From: JAFAGX01 sp035623255 | GTDB taxonomy: Bacteria; Acidobacteriota; Terriglobia; Terriglobales; Acidobacteriaceae | NCBI GenBank assembly: GCA_035623255.1 | Contig: DASPTU010000091.1 | Span: 1-16,190 of the forward strand | DNA: 16,190 bases | Reading direction: 5' to 3' | Shown here: positions 7,349 through 14,451 of the stretch, in pieces | How positions within the stretch are numbered: the stretch's first letter is position 1 | Layout of the letters: each line of letters opens with the position of its first letter | Notes under the pieces: generated by a model | What the model was told of the DNA's origin: nothing | Database searches by the model: none | Seen by the model: only the letters and a program-made list of their open reading frames with translations | Translations under genes and position numbers: made by a program

Positions 7349-8782
7349 TTAGCCAGAATTTTCACCCACAACAAACTGCCTGACTCTTCTTACCAGAGAC
7401 TCGGGCGCCTCGGCCTCCAATTCCACCAGTCCATCCTTGTATGCCCGAGAATAGATTCGCGATCGGGCCTCGAGCAGTGCCAGCGTCTTGCCTTCTTTCT
7501 GGGGCACCCGAAGGCGAATACGGCTGATGGCATCTTCCGAGAGCATTGCATCGATTCGCTCGAGGAGGGTGCTCATGCCGGCTCCCTTCGCTGCTGAAAC
7601 GTAAATTGTCGCAGCGTCGTCGAGCAGGCTTTCGCGTTGTTTTGGTGGGAGCAGATCAGTTTTGTTCATCACGTGCAGCCTGGGCTTGCTCTCCGCCTCC
7701 AATTCTTGTAGCACTCGTTCGACCTGCGCATCCTGCTCGGCCGAAAGCGGACTGCTGGCATCGGAAACATGAAGGATGAGCGCTGCGCGTTGTACCTCCT
7801 CCAAAGTGGCGCGGAAAGCTGATACCAAAGTGTGCGGCAGATTGCGGATAAATCCCACAGTGTCCGAAAGCAACGCCTTACGACGCGAGGGCAGCACCAC
7901 GGAACGAATCGTGGGGTCTAACGTCGCAAACATCTTGGGTGATTCCAGCACCGCTGCCTGGGTCAAAGCGTTGAACAAGGTGGATTTCCCGACATTTGTA
8001 TAGCCGACTAACGCAACGGTAGCCACGGGCACAGACTCGCGTCGCTGGCGCTGCTGCGCGCGAATCCGACGCACATTCTCAATCTGTTGTTTTACATGAC
8101 GGATACGTCGGTAAATTTTTCGCCGGTCGGTTTCAAGCTGGGTTTCACCAGGGCCGCGTGTCCCGATGCCACCCGCCAACTGCGACATCTCGATGCCTCG
8201 TCCACCCAACCGCGGCAGAAGGTATTCGAGCTGTGCCAGCTCAACTTGCAACTGTCCTTCCCGCGTTCGCGCATGCCGGGCAAAAATATCGAGGATGAGT
8301 TGTGTACGATCGATGACCTTGGTATTCACGACATTCTCGATGTTTCGCTGCTGGGAGGCTGTCAGATCATGATCGAACAACAAAAGATCCGCCAACACCG
8401 ACGCCGCTGCGCCAGCGATTTCCTGGAGCTTGCCCTTGCCGATCAGCGTGGCCGGATCAGGCTTGTCACGATGCTGGAGTACTTCTCCGACAACCTGTGC
8501 GCCAGCGCTGATTGCCAGATCGCGCAGCTCTTCTAGCGATTCCTCCGCGCTGAACTGAAGAATGCTGGGAGCCTTCGAAGAGCTGCTTCCCAAAGCTGCG
8601 CTCTCCCGCCCTGCCTGATATGTCGGGGTTGAGTCTTCATCTATGCTGGCCGCTGCTACCTTGCGTCGCAAACGCACACGATAGTCAATGCCCACCAGGA
8701 ACGCACGTTCGCTTGGCGAATGCGTTCTGGTGGCTCTGGGGGTGCCATCGCGTTTTTGTAAATGCCTTGAGTGACTGCTCAA
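7349..8782 (-). CDS. hflX: ribosome-associated GTPase HflX
   Basis: HflX GTPase, which binds the 50S subunit and in characterised bacteria splits or rescues stalled ribosomes after stress. The N-terminal HflX domain spans about 25-190, then comes the family signature GGIGTRGPGETQLETDRR and a helical linker rich in Arg/Gln. The G domain has G1 GYTNVGKST (260-268), G3 DTVGF (307), G4 NKTD (373) and G5 SAAKG. It is 477 residues long with the short C-terminal extension of the family. The start is TTG at 8782; no ATG precedes the conserved ERAFLVGID block, and the only later in-frame alternative (GTG, residue 30) would cut into it. The first 24 residues are low in conservation. It follows hfq by 33 bases on the same strand, the same order as E. 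coli hfq-hflX, so co-transcription is likely. A strong hairpin covers codons 17-31. Confidence 0.95.
   Translation of the reverse strand: MSSHSRHLQKRDGTPRATRTHSPSERAFLVGIDYRVRLRRKVAAASIDEDSTPTYQAGRESAALGSSSSKAPSILQFSAEESLEELRDLAISAGAQVVGEVLQHRDKPDPATLIGKGKLQEIAGAAASVLADLLLFDHDLTASQQRNIENVVNTKVIDRTQLILDIFARHARTREGQLQVELAQLEYLLPRLGGRGIEMSQLAGGIGTRGPGETQLETDRRKIYRRIRHVKQQIENVRRIRAQQRQRRESVPVATVALVGYTNVGKSTLFNALTQAAVLESPKMFATLDPTIRSVVLPSRRKALLSDTVGFIRNLPHTLVSAFRATLEEVQRAALILHVSDASSPLSAEQDAQVERVLQELEAESKPRLHVMNKTDLLPPKQRESLLDDAATIYVSAAKGAGMSTLLERIDAMLSEDAISRIRLRVPQKEGKTLALLEARSRIYSRAYKDGLVELEAEAPESLVRRVRQFVVGENSG
8692..8733 (-). repeat. long imperfect hairpin in the 5' coding end of hflX
   Basis: Bases 8692-8705 pair with 8721-8733 (13 base pairs, one bulged G at 8698 or 8699), and the inner 8708-8712 (TTCGC) pairs with 8716-8720 (GCGAA) around a three-base loop, with a two-base bulge at 8706-8707. 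That makes about 18 base pairs in 42 bases, mostly G-C. On the mRNA it lies about 50-90 bases after the hflX start and encodes residues 17-31, including the conserved RAFLVG. No T-tract follows, so it is not a standard terminator. It could limit hflX translation or mark an RNA processing site within the hfq-hflX transcript. Confidence 0.6.
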
Positions 8783-8815
8783 TGGATAGATTCTCTAATG
8801 ACGGCGAGGGTTAAT

Positions 8816-9118
8816 TCACCCCTCGGTGCCGGAAGCGCTGGGCGGGGAACTGCCGTCGGCGGCTGAGTTCGTTGTAGGAACCACCGCCGGTTTGTCGCCG
8901 TGGGCGTGTAACCGGCCCATGGACACAGTGGAGATCGCATGCTTGAAGATCAGTTGCTCCTGATTGTTCGTTTCAAGCACTACCGAATACTTATCAAAAG
9001 AGCGGATCCGTCCGCTTAACTTGACCCCGCTCAACAAGTAAATCGTGATATTCATTCGTTCTTTGCGGGCGGTGTTGAGGAAGGAATCCTGAATATTTTG
9101 TGCCGGCTTATTTTCCAT
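8816..9118 (-). CDS. hfq: RNA chaperone Hfq
   Basis: Hexameric Sm-fold RNA chaperone that pairs small RNAs with mRNAs. It has 100 residues. Sm1 is visible as NIQDSFLNTARKERMNITIY followed by LLSGVKLSGRIRSFDKYSVVL, and Sm2 as EQLIFKHAIST, with Phe at the position that is Tyr in the E. coli YKHAIST version. The core Q (residue 10), the K in FKHA and the following H are retained, so both RNA faces look intact. The tail after about 72 is Ala/Pro/Ser/Thr-rich and presumably disordered. The ATG is well set by AAGGAG seven bases upstream. hflX follows 33 bases downstream. A TTGAAA-17-TATCGT promoter (9209-9237) precedes it, predicting a leader of about 85 bases. Confidence 0.97.
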   Translation of the reverse strand: MENKPAQNIQDSFLNTARKERMNITIYLLSGVKLSGRIRSFDKYSVVLETNNQEQLIFKHAISTVSMGRLHAHGDKPAVVPTTNSAADGSSPPSASGTEG

Positions 9119-9208
9119 AGCCGATCTCCTTGGCTCTCACATCATAGGGAGCCTTTCGATGGGAAGCTTGAGGTTACAGGTCTGATCCACGCCCAGAGCA
9201 ACACTGGT

Positions 9209-9237
9209 ACGATACGGTGTTGTTGGCGACTTTTCAA
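9209..9237 (-). promoter_or_regulatory. candidate sigma70-type promoter of hfq-hflX
   Basis: On the minus strand TTGAAA (9232-9237, 5 of 6 to TTGACA) is separated by 17 bases from TATCGT (9209-9214, 4 of 6 to TATAAT). A start near 9202 would give an hfq leader of about 85 bases. Spacing and orientation are right, but the evidence is consensus matching only. Confidence 0.5.
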
Positions 9238-9288
9238 GAGAACATCGGCCTGCGAACTGATCCTGAAATGGCGCTCTGGCTGCAAACG

Positions 9289-9317
9289 TTGACATAACAG
9301 TTTCCGAAGTGTAATAG
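9289..9317 (+). promoter_or_regulatory. candidate promoter of the PuuD-like gene
   Basis: A perfect TTGACA at 9289-9294 is followed by TAATAG at 9312-9317 (17-base spacer, 3 of 6) or by TGTAAT at 9310-9315 (15-base spacer, 5 of 6). Either gives a leader of roughly 115-120 bases before the ATG at 9440. The -35 is strong; the -10 choice is open. Confidence 0.45.
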
Positions 9318-9439
9318 TCCGGCGATTGAGAACTTCGTAGGCCTCTGATTCGCGGATCGTAACGCTAGCGGGGGCATTCTCCTGATCCTTTCGCAGGATT
9401 ATGACCGCTGTCCGTGACATGTGGCGTCTGGAGGAAGAC

Positions 9440-10168
9440 ATGCAATCTCTGAGTGCGCTCGTCGGAATGTGGGTCATGCCTACACACACCGGCACCGAAG
9501 CTCTGGCTCTGATTCTCCGCTGGTTTCACTTCATTGCAGGGATTACGTGGGTAGGATTGCTCTATTTTTTCAACCTCGTTAACGTTCCATTCATGAAGCA
9601 GGTCGACGCGAGCATGAAGCCGAAGATCTTCCAATACATGACCATGCCTGCTCTGCAAATATTTCGATGGAGTGCGCTGTTGACCGTTTTCTTTGGTCTT
9701 TGGTATTGGGGGCAGATCCTTGTGGCACCCGATGCCGCCCGCGAAGGGAAAAGCGCCGCCGCAACGATTGGCTTGTTCCTGCTCGTTTGGATCGTCGCTT
9801 CGGCGATTCTCTATTTCGTAATTTCCAAAAGTCCCAGCGGATATTTGCTTGGGGCCGTGGTTCTCATTGTGGTGATTGCTGCCAGCTGGGCATTCCTCAA
9901 ATACACACCAGTAGGGCAGGACGACAATCATGTTCTTTCCATCGGGGTTGGTGGCGGTATGGGAATCATTATGCTCTTTAACGTTTGGGGCATCATCTGG
10001 CGAAACAACAAGAAAATCATTCGTGGCACTCTCGCGGGAACGCTTCCCTCGAATGCTCCGACTTTGGCACGCCAGGTCTTTCTCGCTTCGCGCACGAATC
10101 TGTTCTTGTCCGTGCCCCTGCTTTTCTTTATGGCCACGGCATCACATTACGTAATTTTCGGTCGATAG
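9440..10168 (+). CDS. PuuD-type (urate oxidase N-terminal domain) integral membrane protein
   Basis: The 242-residue, highly hydrophobic product resembles the membrane part of the PuuD urate hydroxylase family: RWFHFIAGITWVGLLYFFN at about 27-45, then PALQIFRWSALLTVFFGLWYW, and later GGGMGIIMLFNVWGIIWRNNK and the closing helix before SHYVIFGR. About six membrane helices are visible (near 22-46, 72-95, 108-130, 133-154, 165-187, 220-240). The C-terminal cytochrome c domain with CxxCH, present in full PuuD, is missing, so urate oxidation cannot be assumed. The ATG at 9440 is preferred because GGAGG sits five bases upstream; the frame extends to an ATG at 9401. The DUF309-dehydratase gene follows after 62 bases and may share its transcript. 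No other purine-catabolism gene is present. Confidence 0.75.
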   Translation: MQSLSALVGMWVMPTHTGTEALALILRWFHFIAGITWVGLLYFFNLVNVPFMKQVDASMKPKIFQYMTMPALQIFRWSALLTVFFGLWYWGQILVAPDAAREGKSAAATIGLFLLVWIVASAILYFVISKSPSGYLLGAVVLIVVIAASWAFLKYTPVGQDDNHVLSIGVGGGMGIIMLFNVWGIIWRNNKKIIRGTLAGTLPSNAPTLARQVFLASRTNLFLSVPLLFFMATASHYVIFGR

Positions 10169-10190
10169 CGCGAGTGTGACTCTCCCGGCG

Positions 10191-10203
10191 ACCAATTCTT
10201 GGT
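10191..10203. repeat. small dyad upstream of the DUF309-dehydratase gene
   Basis: ACCAA-TTC-TTGGT is a perfect 5-3-5 inverted repeat in the 62-base gap, 27 bases before the GTG start. It could be a weak hairpin or a binding site; the length is short enough to arise by chance. No convincing promoter was found in this gap. Confidence 0.25.
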
Positions 10204-10230
10204 AACGACCTTTCTGTGCCAGAATAAGAC

Positions 10231-11526
10231 GTGCCGAACGCCGATTTCACCCGCGGAATAGTCCTGTTCAACCAGGGACACTTTTTTGAAGCTCATGAAG
10301 TGCTCGAAGACGTCTGGCGTGCGGCCCCTGCTCAGGAGAAGAAGTTCCTACAGGGTTTGGTCCAGCTGGCCGTCGCCTTCCATCATCATTCGACTGGAAA
10401 CTGCGTTGGGATGCGGTCCGTGATGGAGCGTGGAATTAGGAACCTGGGAGGCCAGAGTCGTGATTACAAAGTTAATCTAGCACCGCTCATACATTCCCTT
10501 GCTGCTTGGCGTCAGGCTCTGGACAAAGGTGGGAAGCTTCCGGCAATGCCGCGCATAGAAATTTCAGATTCGGATCACGAAACGCCCATCACATTGGCAC
10601 AAGTGGAAGAAGCGCGTCGCAACATCCAGTCCACTGCGTTCCGCACGCCTCTGGTCCGCTGGAACGCGGAGGCGCCGTGCGAATTGTATTTGAAGCTGGA
10701 AAACCTGCAGCCGATCGGCTCTTTCAAGATTCGGGGAGCGGCCAATGTCATGGCCCTTACACCTCTGGAGCAGTTATCGCGGGGCGTCTTGACTGCTTCG
10801 GCCGGGAACATGGCACAAGGGGTGGCTTTTTGCGCGCAGCGTTTGGGGATCCCCGCAACCATTGTGGCGCCCGAAACCGCCCCGACGACCAAGGTTCAAG
10901 CGGTGGAGCGAATGGGCGGCCACGTGATTAAGGTGCCCTTCGCCGAATGGTGGAAAACCTTCCAGACCCGTTCCTATCCGGGCGTAGACGCCACGTTCAT
11001 TCATGCTTTTGACGATCCACACGTGATGGCTGGCAATGGCACGATCGCGTTGGAGTTGCTCGAGGACCTGCCTGACCTTGAGGCTGTGGTCATTCCCTGG
11101 GGCGGAGGCGGACTGAGCTGCGGAATTGCCTCCGTTTTGCGGAAAAAGCTACCTAACGTGAAAGTTTATGCGGCTGAAGTTGAAACAGGTGCGCCGTTAG
11201 CGGCCTCCATGGCTGCAGACGAGCCACGCACGGTCGATTACAAACCATCCTTCGTCGACGGTATCGGCAGCAAGATGGTGTTTCCCAGCATGTTCGAGCG
11301 TGCACGGCACCTCCTGGACGGTTCGCTGGTGGTGAGTCTGCAGGAAGCCGCGCGAGCGATGAAAATGCTTGCTGAGCGCAACCGTGTGATTGCCGAAGGC
11401 GCCTCTGCCTGTGCTGTTGCAGCCGCACTATCGGGTCGTGCCGGCTCGGGAAAAGTGGTAGCGATTGTTTCTGGCGGTAACATTGATCTAGATAGGTTCA
11501 CTGAGATTGTGAACAAAGCAAACTAG
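10231..11526 (+). CDS. DUF309 domain fused to a PLP-dependent threonine/serine dehydratase
   Basis: One continuous 431-residue frame holds two domains. Residues 1-90 match DUF309: FNQGHFFEAHEVLEDVWR, then FLQGLVQLAVAFHHHSTGN, with E20, H22, E23 and H51-53 as candidate functional residues. Residues 118-431 are a fold-type II PLP enzyme like catabolic threonine dehydratase: GSFKIRGAANV (PLP lysine K166), SAGNMAQG (190-197), the phosphate-cradle GGGGLSCG (291-298), VDGIGSK, and C-terminal VSGGNID. No C-terminal ACT regulatory domain is present. The usual SAGNHAQG reads SAGNMAQG here, replacing the conserved His. The likely chemistry is threonine or serine deamination to a 2-oxoacid plus ammonia, but the substrate is unproven. 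The start is GTG at 10231 with no clear SD. It may be co-transcribed with the PuuD-like gene. The TAG interlocks with the stop of the SH3 gene. Confidence 0.88.
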   Translation: MPNADFTRGIVLFNQGHFFEAHEVLEDVWRAAPAQEKKFLQGLVQLAVAFHHHSTGNCVGMRSVMERGIRNLGGQSRDYKVNLAPLIHSLAAWRQALDKGGKLPAMPRIEISDSDHETPITLAQVEEARRNIQSTAFRTPLVRWNAEAPCELYLKLENLQPIGSFKIRGAANVMALTPLEQLSRGVLTASAGNMAQGVAFCAQRLGIPATIVAPETAPTTKVQAVERMGGHVIKVPFAEWWKTFQTRSYPGVDATFIHAFDDPHVMAGNGTIALELLEDLPDLEAVVIPWGGGGLSCGIASVLRKKLPNVKVYAAEVETGAPLAASMAADEPRTVDYKPSFVDGIGSKMVFPSMFERARHLLDGSLVVSLQEAARAMKMLAERNRVIAEGASACAVAAALSGRAGSGKVVAIVSGGNIDLDRFTEIVNKAN

Positions 11527-12530
11527 GGCCGGCGTTTCTTGGGCGCAGGTTTCGCTGGTTGTTCCCCGGGCGCGAGCACCCGGCGAACGATCGGCGTGTT
11601 CAGCTTGTACTTGCGCGCACTGACATTTCCATTTTCGTCTTTTACCCGCAGTACGAACACAGGCAACACGCCTTCCTTGTCGAAATTTTCGCGTGACACG
11701 CTGATTGGCAGTTCCCCATTAAGATTTCGCTCGCGATAAGCCGTCTCGTAGCGATGCCGCTTCACGTTCCAGGTAAAAACCCGCACTTGGTTGTAGTCGA
11801 AGGGCAATCCGTCTTTCGGCTCAGTGAGGCCGACCAGATACTGCGAAACTTTCTTGTCACCATCCGCCACTTCATCGAGCACGAAAAATGCGACGATCCG
11901 TTGGCCTTCGGCGTACTGGGCTATCTCCAAAGGCACATCGAGGTCCACCATCCGGGCGAGAACCCAGCCCATGTGCCCCTCAGGATCACGAATGAGCCAC
12001 CAATCCTCCAGGATGGCCGATTTGGGCGATTCGCTGTTGGCGGCAGGCGGGGCGGCGCCAGGCAGCACCTTCTCAGCGGTGGCACGCTTGAAGATGGAAA
12101 CCTTGCTCCCCTGGTTCAGTTGATACAGGTGCTCGGTTTCCCGGCCGGGCTCGAGATGTATGTTGGTGTCGTTGCGAGTTGTCCCGGTGGCTTGGAGTGG
12201 ATCGCTCTGCTCCTGCTGCGCAAGTTTCTGGAACCCATCGTAGACCTGCTGCGATACCAGATATCGCTGCTCAATCCATCCTTCTGAGCCGGTGTCGGTG
12301 CGCACGCGCACAAAACGACGTTCGTGCTCGAGTATTTCCACCCGGTCACCGTTCTTTACAGTTCCGACCTTGCTGTAGACGGTCGCGACCCGGTCGCGCA
12401 GAACGGCTTGAGGAACGGAGACGTACCCGAGTTCAGCAGCTTTTTTGTGTCGCGCGCAGCCGGAGAAGCAAAGCACGGTCACGATTGCCCATGGCAGGGC
12501 GCGAACACGGAAGGCTCCCGCGTGGATCAC
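11523..12530 (-). CDS. lipoprotein with two bacterial SH3 domains
   Basis: Exported 335-residue protein. The N-terminus (GTG start) has a hydrophobic segment ending in a lipobox-like FSGC (C25). An SH3b domain spans about 37-95 (VSVPQAVLRDRVATVYSK, VKNGDRVEILEHERRFVRV, GSEGWIEQRYL). A second SH3-like unit spans about 118-205 (NIHLEPGRETEHLYQLNQGS, DWWLIRDPEGHMGWVLARMV). Residues 210-310 form a further beta-rich region (VFTWNVKRHRYETAYRERN), and the tail is Pro/Lys-rich. SH3b domains often bind cell-wall or protein ligands, but no enzymatic domain is present. No SD is evident. It lies 57 bases after pfkA on the same strand and may be read through from it. Its stop overlaps the stop of the dehydratase gene. 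Confidence 0.85.
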   Translation of the reverse strand: MIHAGAFRVRALPWAIVTVLCFSGCARHKKAAELGYVSVPQAVLRDRVATVYSKVGTVKNGDRVEILEHERRFVRVRTDTGSEGWIEQRYLVSQQVYDGFQKLAQQEQSDPLQATGTTRNDTNIHLEPGRETEHLYQLNQGSKVSIFKRATAEKVLPGAAPPAANSESPKSAILEDWWLIRDPEGHMGWVLARMVDLDVPLEIAQYAEGQRIVAFFVLDEVADGDKKVSQYLVGLTEPKDGLPFDYNQVRVFTWNVKRHRYETAYRERNLNGELPISVSRENFDKEGVLPVFVLRVKDENGNVSARKYKLNTPIVRRVLAPGEQPAKPAPKKRRP

Positions 12531-12587
12531 AAGCCAATATAGCGCACAGAGTGAAAGGATAGTGTTTAGAGGATTGGTATCGCTGAT

Positions 12588-13652
12588 CTAATCCCCAAAG
12601 CAAATGCCAATTGCTCGAGCTGTCCGAACCATCTCGCCCTGCGGATCGACAATTCTCAACTGTCCCACAGCATCGGCGAGGTTGACAGATTCGATTTGCG
12701 CATTCCGCAGGCACACCATTTTGCCGAAGCCGCCCTGTGCTACCAACTCCACCGCTGCGACGCCGAACCGCGTGCCCAGAATCCGGTCGAAAGGCGAAGG
12801 CGATCCGCCCCGCTGGATGTGTCCGAGAACGCTGACGCGAACCTCCTTGTGGGCGGTAAGCGCAATGCCATCTCCGATGAGATTCCCGACGGAACCGCCA
12901 CGGGCAAGCTGTTTCAACTCGGAAGGCAGTCTGATTCCTTCAGCAACGACCACGATGGTGAAGCGTTTACCGTAGCCTTCTCGTTCCGCAACGTAATCAC
13001 AGATTCGCTGCAGGCTGAATGGAACTTCGGGAATGAGAATGACGTGAGCACCGCCGGCGATCCCCGCCTCCAGCGCGATCCAGCCGGCATCCCGCCCCAT
13101 GACTTCAATGACCATAACGCGATGATGCGCCTCGGCGGTGGTGTGGATTTTGTCGATCGCATCGGTTGCCGTATGCAGGGCGGTGTCAAATCCGAAGGTG
13201 ATCTCCGTCGCCGAGAGATCGTTGTCAATGGTTTTCGGAACGCCAACCACCTTCAGTCCTTTTTCGAAAAGTTCCCATGCGATTTTCTGTGACCCGTCCC
13301 CGCCAATACTGATCACGGCATCGATCCCAAGCTTGTGCGAATTGGCGATGACTTCATCCGAAATGTCACGAATAACGTCTTTCCCGTTTTCGCGGCTTTT
13401 GTAATGGAAAGGATTACCGCGGTTGGTGGTGCCAAGAATCGTTCCGCCGCGAGGGAGGATGCCACTGACATCCTTCAGGCCGAGTTCGTATGACTTCTCA
13501 GGCCATATCAGACCATCGAAACCATCCGGAATGCCGAAGACCTTCCACTTGTATTTCAGGATGGCGGACTTGACTGCAGCGCGGATGACCGCGTTCAGTC
13601 CCGGGGCATCGCCACCGCCAGTGCAAATTCCGATGCAGCGAACGTTGGACAT
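12588..13652 (-). CDS. pfkA: 6-phosphofructokinase, mixed-type (group III-like)
   Basis: Phosphorylates fructose 6-phosphate to fructose 1,6-bisphosphate in glycolysis. It has 354 residues with all PFK-A motifs: GICTGGGDAPGLNAVIR (8-24), ISIGGDGSQK (116-123), PKTIDND (139-145, catalytic base D143), MGRDAGWIAL, and HIQRGGSPSPFDRILGTRFG. At the two positions that distinguish phosphoryl donors it has Gly (G120, in GGDG, as in ATP enzymes) and Lys (K140, in PKTIDND, as in PPi enzymes). That combination occurs in group III enzymes, some of which use ATP, so ATP is more likely but not certain. The ATG at 13652 has no SD; an 8-codon ORF with a good SD ends seven bases upstream. The SH3 lipoprotein gene follows. 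Confidence 0.95.
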   Translation of the reverse strand: MSNVRCIGICTGGGDAPGLNAVIRAAVKSAILKYKWKVFGIPDGFDGLIWPEKSYELGLKDVSGILPRGGTILGTTNRGNPFHYKSRENGKDVIRDISDEVIANSHKLGIDAVISIGGDGSQKIAWELFEKGLKVVGVPKTIDNDLSATEITFGFDTALHTATDAIDKIHTTAEAHHRVMVIEVMGRDAGWIALEAGIAGGAHVILIPEVPFSLQRICDYVAEREGYGKRFTIVVVAEGIRLPSELKQLARGGSVGNLIGDGIALTAHKEVRVSVLGHIQRGGSPSPFDRILGTRFGVAAVELVAQGGFGKMVCLRNAQIESVNLADAVGQLRIVDPQGEMVRTARAIGICFGD

Positions 13653-13659
13653 GGAAACA

Positions 13660-13686
13660 TTAGGGCTGCTTGCCCGCTGTTTTCAT
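13660..13686 (-). CDS. candidate 8-codon leader ORF upstream of pfkA
   Basis: On the minus strand an ATG at 13686 opens a nine-codon frame (MKTAGKQP then TAA). GGAG lies eight bases before the ATG, while pfkA, starting seven bases after the TAA, has no SD. This arrangement suits translational coupling, in which ribosomes terminating on the short ORF reinitiate at pfkA. The alternative is that the overlapping TATTAT (13685-13690) is a -10 box, which would place the transcript start inside or after this ORF and remove it. Very short ORFs arise by chance. Confidence 0.3.
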   Translation of the reverse strand: MKTAGKQP

Positions 13687-13753
13687 AATACCGTCTCCGC
13701 AAGCAACCGGGGATTACCGTCGGACGTACCTCACGGCAAAGTGCCAATCGCCG

Positions 13754-14404
13754 TTAGGGACCGACGGTGACCGTCAATGTACCTGTGCCTGACGAGGTAG
13801 TAGCCGTAATCGTAGTCGTACCCTGACCCACGATTTGAGCGGTTCCGGTGGACGTGTTGGTAAAGCTGATCACTCCAGTGTTGCTGGAACTCCAGGTCGC
13901 ACTGACCGTCGAACCGCTAACTGTGGCCGTGTAATCGATGGCGGTTCCGACGGGACTCGTACTCAAGCTGTAAGAGGTGGTCGACGGCGAGATTGTGACC
14001 GTCTGCGTGGTTGTGCAGGAGCTTCCCACGCAGACGCTCGCGGTACCACTGACCGCGCCATTGGAACTGGTGTTTGTGACCGTGATCGTAACTGAAGAAG
14101 TTGCGGTGATAGACAGCGCCTTGATCAAGCCGCTGGTGCCGACGCTCACGGCCGCAGGATCGGAACTGCTCCATGTCGTGCCTGAGGCGGCCGTCAGATT
14201 CTTGGTTGTCCCGTCATTGTAGGTGCCGGTGGCCGTCAACTGCTGCGTCTGATTAAGCACCGTAAGAGATGGGCTCGACGGCGTGATGGCGATGCTGCTA
14301 AGCGTCGGGTTGACAAAAAAGCCATTGCATCCGGCGACGAACGCGACGAGCAAGGCAATCCCGAAAGCTCCAGCGGTTCCAAGCTTCTGCTTTGAATTCA
14401 ACAT
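13754..14404 (-). CDS. lipoprotein with two Big_2-type Ig-like domains
   Basis: Secreted 216-residue Ser/Thr-rich protein. The start at ATG 14404 puts a signal peptide (GAFGIALLVAFVAGC, lipobox VAGC, C26) at the N-terminus. The frame is open to about 14509, but an extended -10 promoter lies within that extension, which favours the later start. Domain 1 (about 33-110) has the Big_2 pattern SIAITPSSPSLTVLNQTQQL, TYNDGTTKNLT, WSSSDPAAVSV. Domain 2 (about 134-216) has VTISPSTTSYSLS, ATWSSSNTGVISF and ends with GTLTVTVGP. C125 and C130 could form a small disulfide loop. Proteins like this are numerous in Acidobacteriota genomes and presumably act in adhesion or as surface spacers; no ligand can be named. 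It lies 101 bases before pfkA. Confidence 0.85.
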   Translation of the reverse strand: MLNSKQKLGTAGAFGIALLVAFVAGCNGFFVNPTLSSIAITPSSPSLTVLNQTQQLTATGTYNDGTTKNLTAASGTTWSSSDPAAVSVGTSGLIKALSITATSSVTITVTNTSSNGAVSGTASVCVGSSCTTTQTVTISPSTTSYSLSTSPVGTAIDYTATVSGSTVSATWSSSNTGVISFTNTSTGTAQIVGQGTTTITATTSSGTGTLTVTVGP

Positions 14405-14451
14405 GTTAGCGAAAATCTGAGCAACACCCTTACGACTGCGCGTGAACCCAA

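Larger units (their letters stand above)
9119..9439. other. divergent promoter region between hfq and the PuuD-like gene
   Basis: This 321-base gap contains no supported gene. It holds the proposed hfq promoter (minus strand, 9209-9237) and a proposed promoter for the membrane-protein gene (plus strand, 9289-9317), about 50 bases apart and pointing away from each other. A short hairpin, ATCCT-TTCGC-AGGAT, lies at 9385-9399 just before an upstream in-frame ATG at 9401, whose region has a weaker SD than the ATG at 9440. Confidence 0.5.

Noticed and set aside
8692..8733. Intrinsic terminator between hfq and hflX
   Set aside because: The hairpin is inside conserved hflX coding sequence and has no T-tract after it.
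10506..10931. Second plus-strand frame of 141 residues inside the dehydratase gene
   Set aside because: It is a shifted frame within a complete, motif-rich coding region; there is no sign of a true frameshift.
12696..13292. 198-residue plus-strand frame antisense to pfkA
   Set aside because: The pfkA frame carries every family motif; the antisense frame has none.
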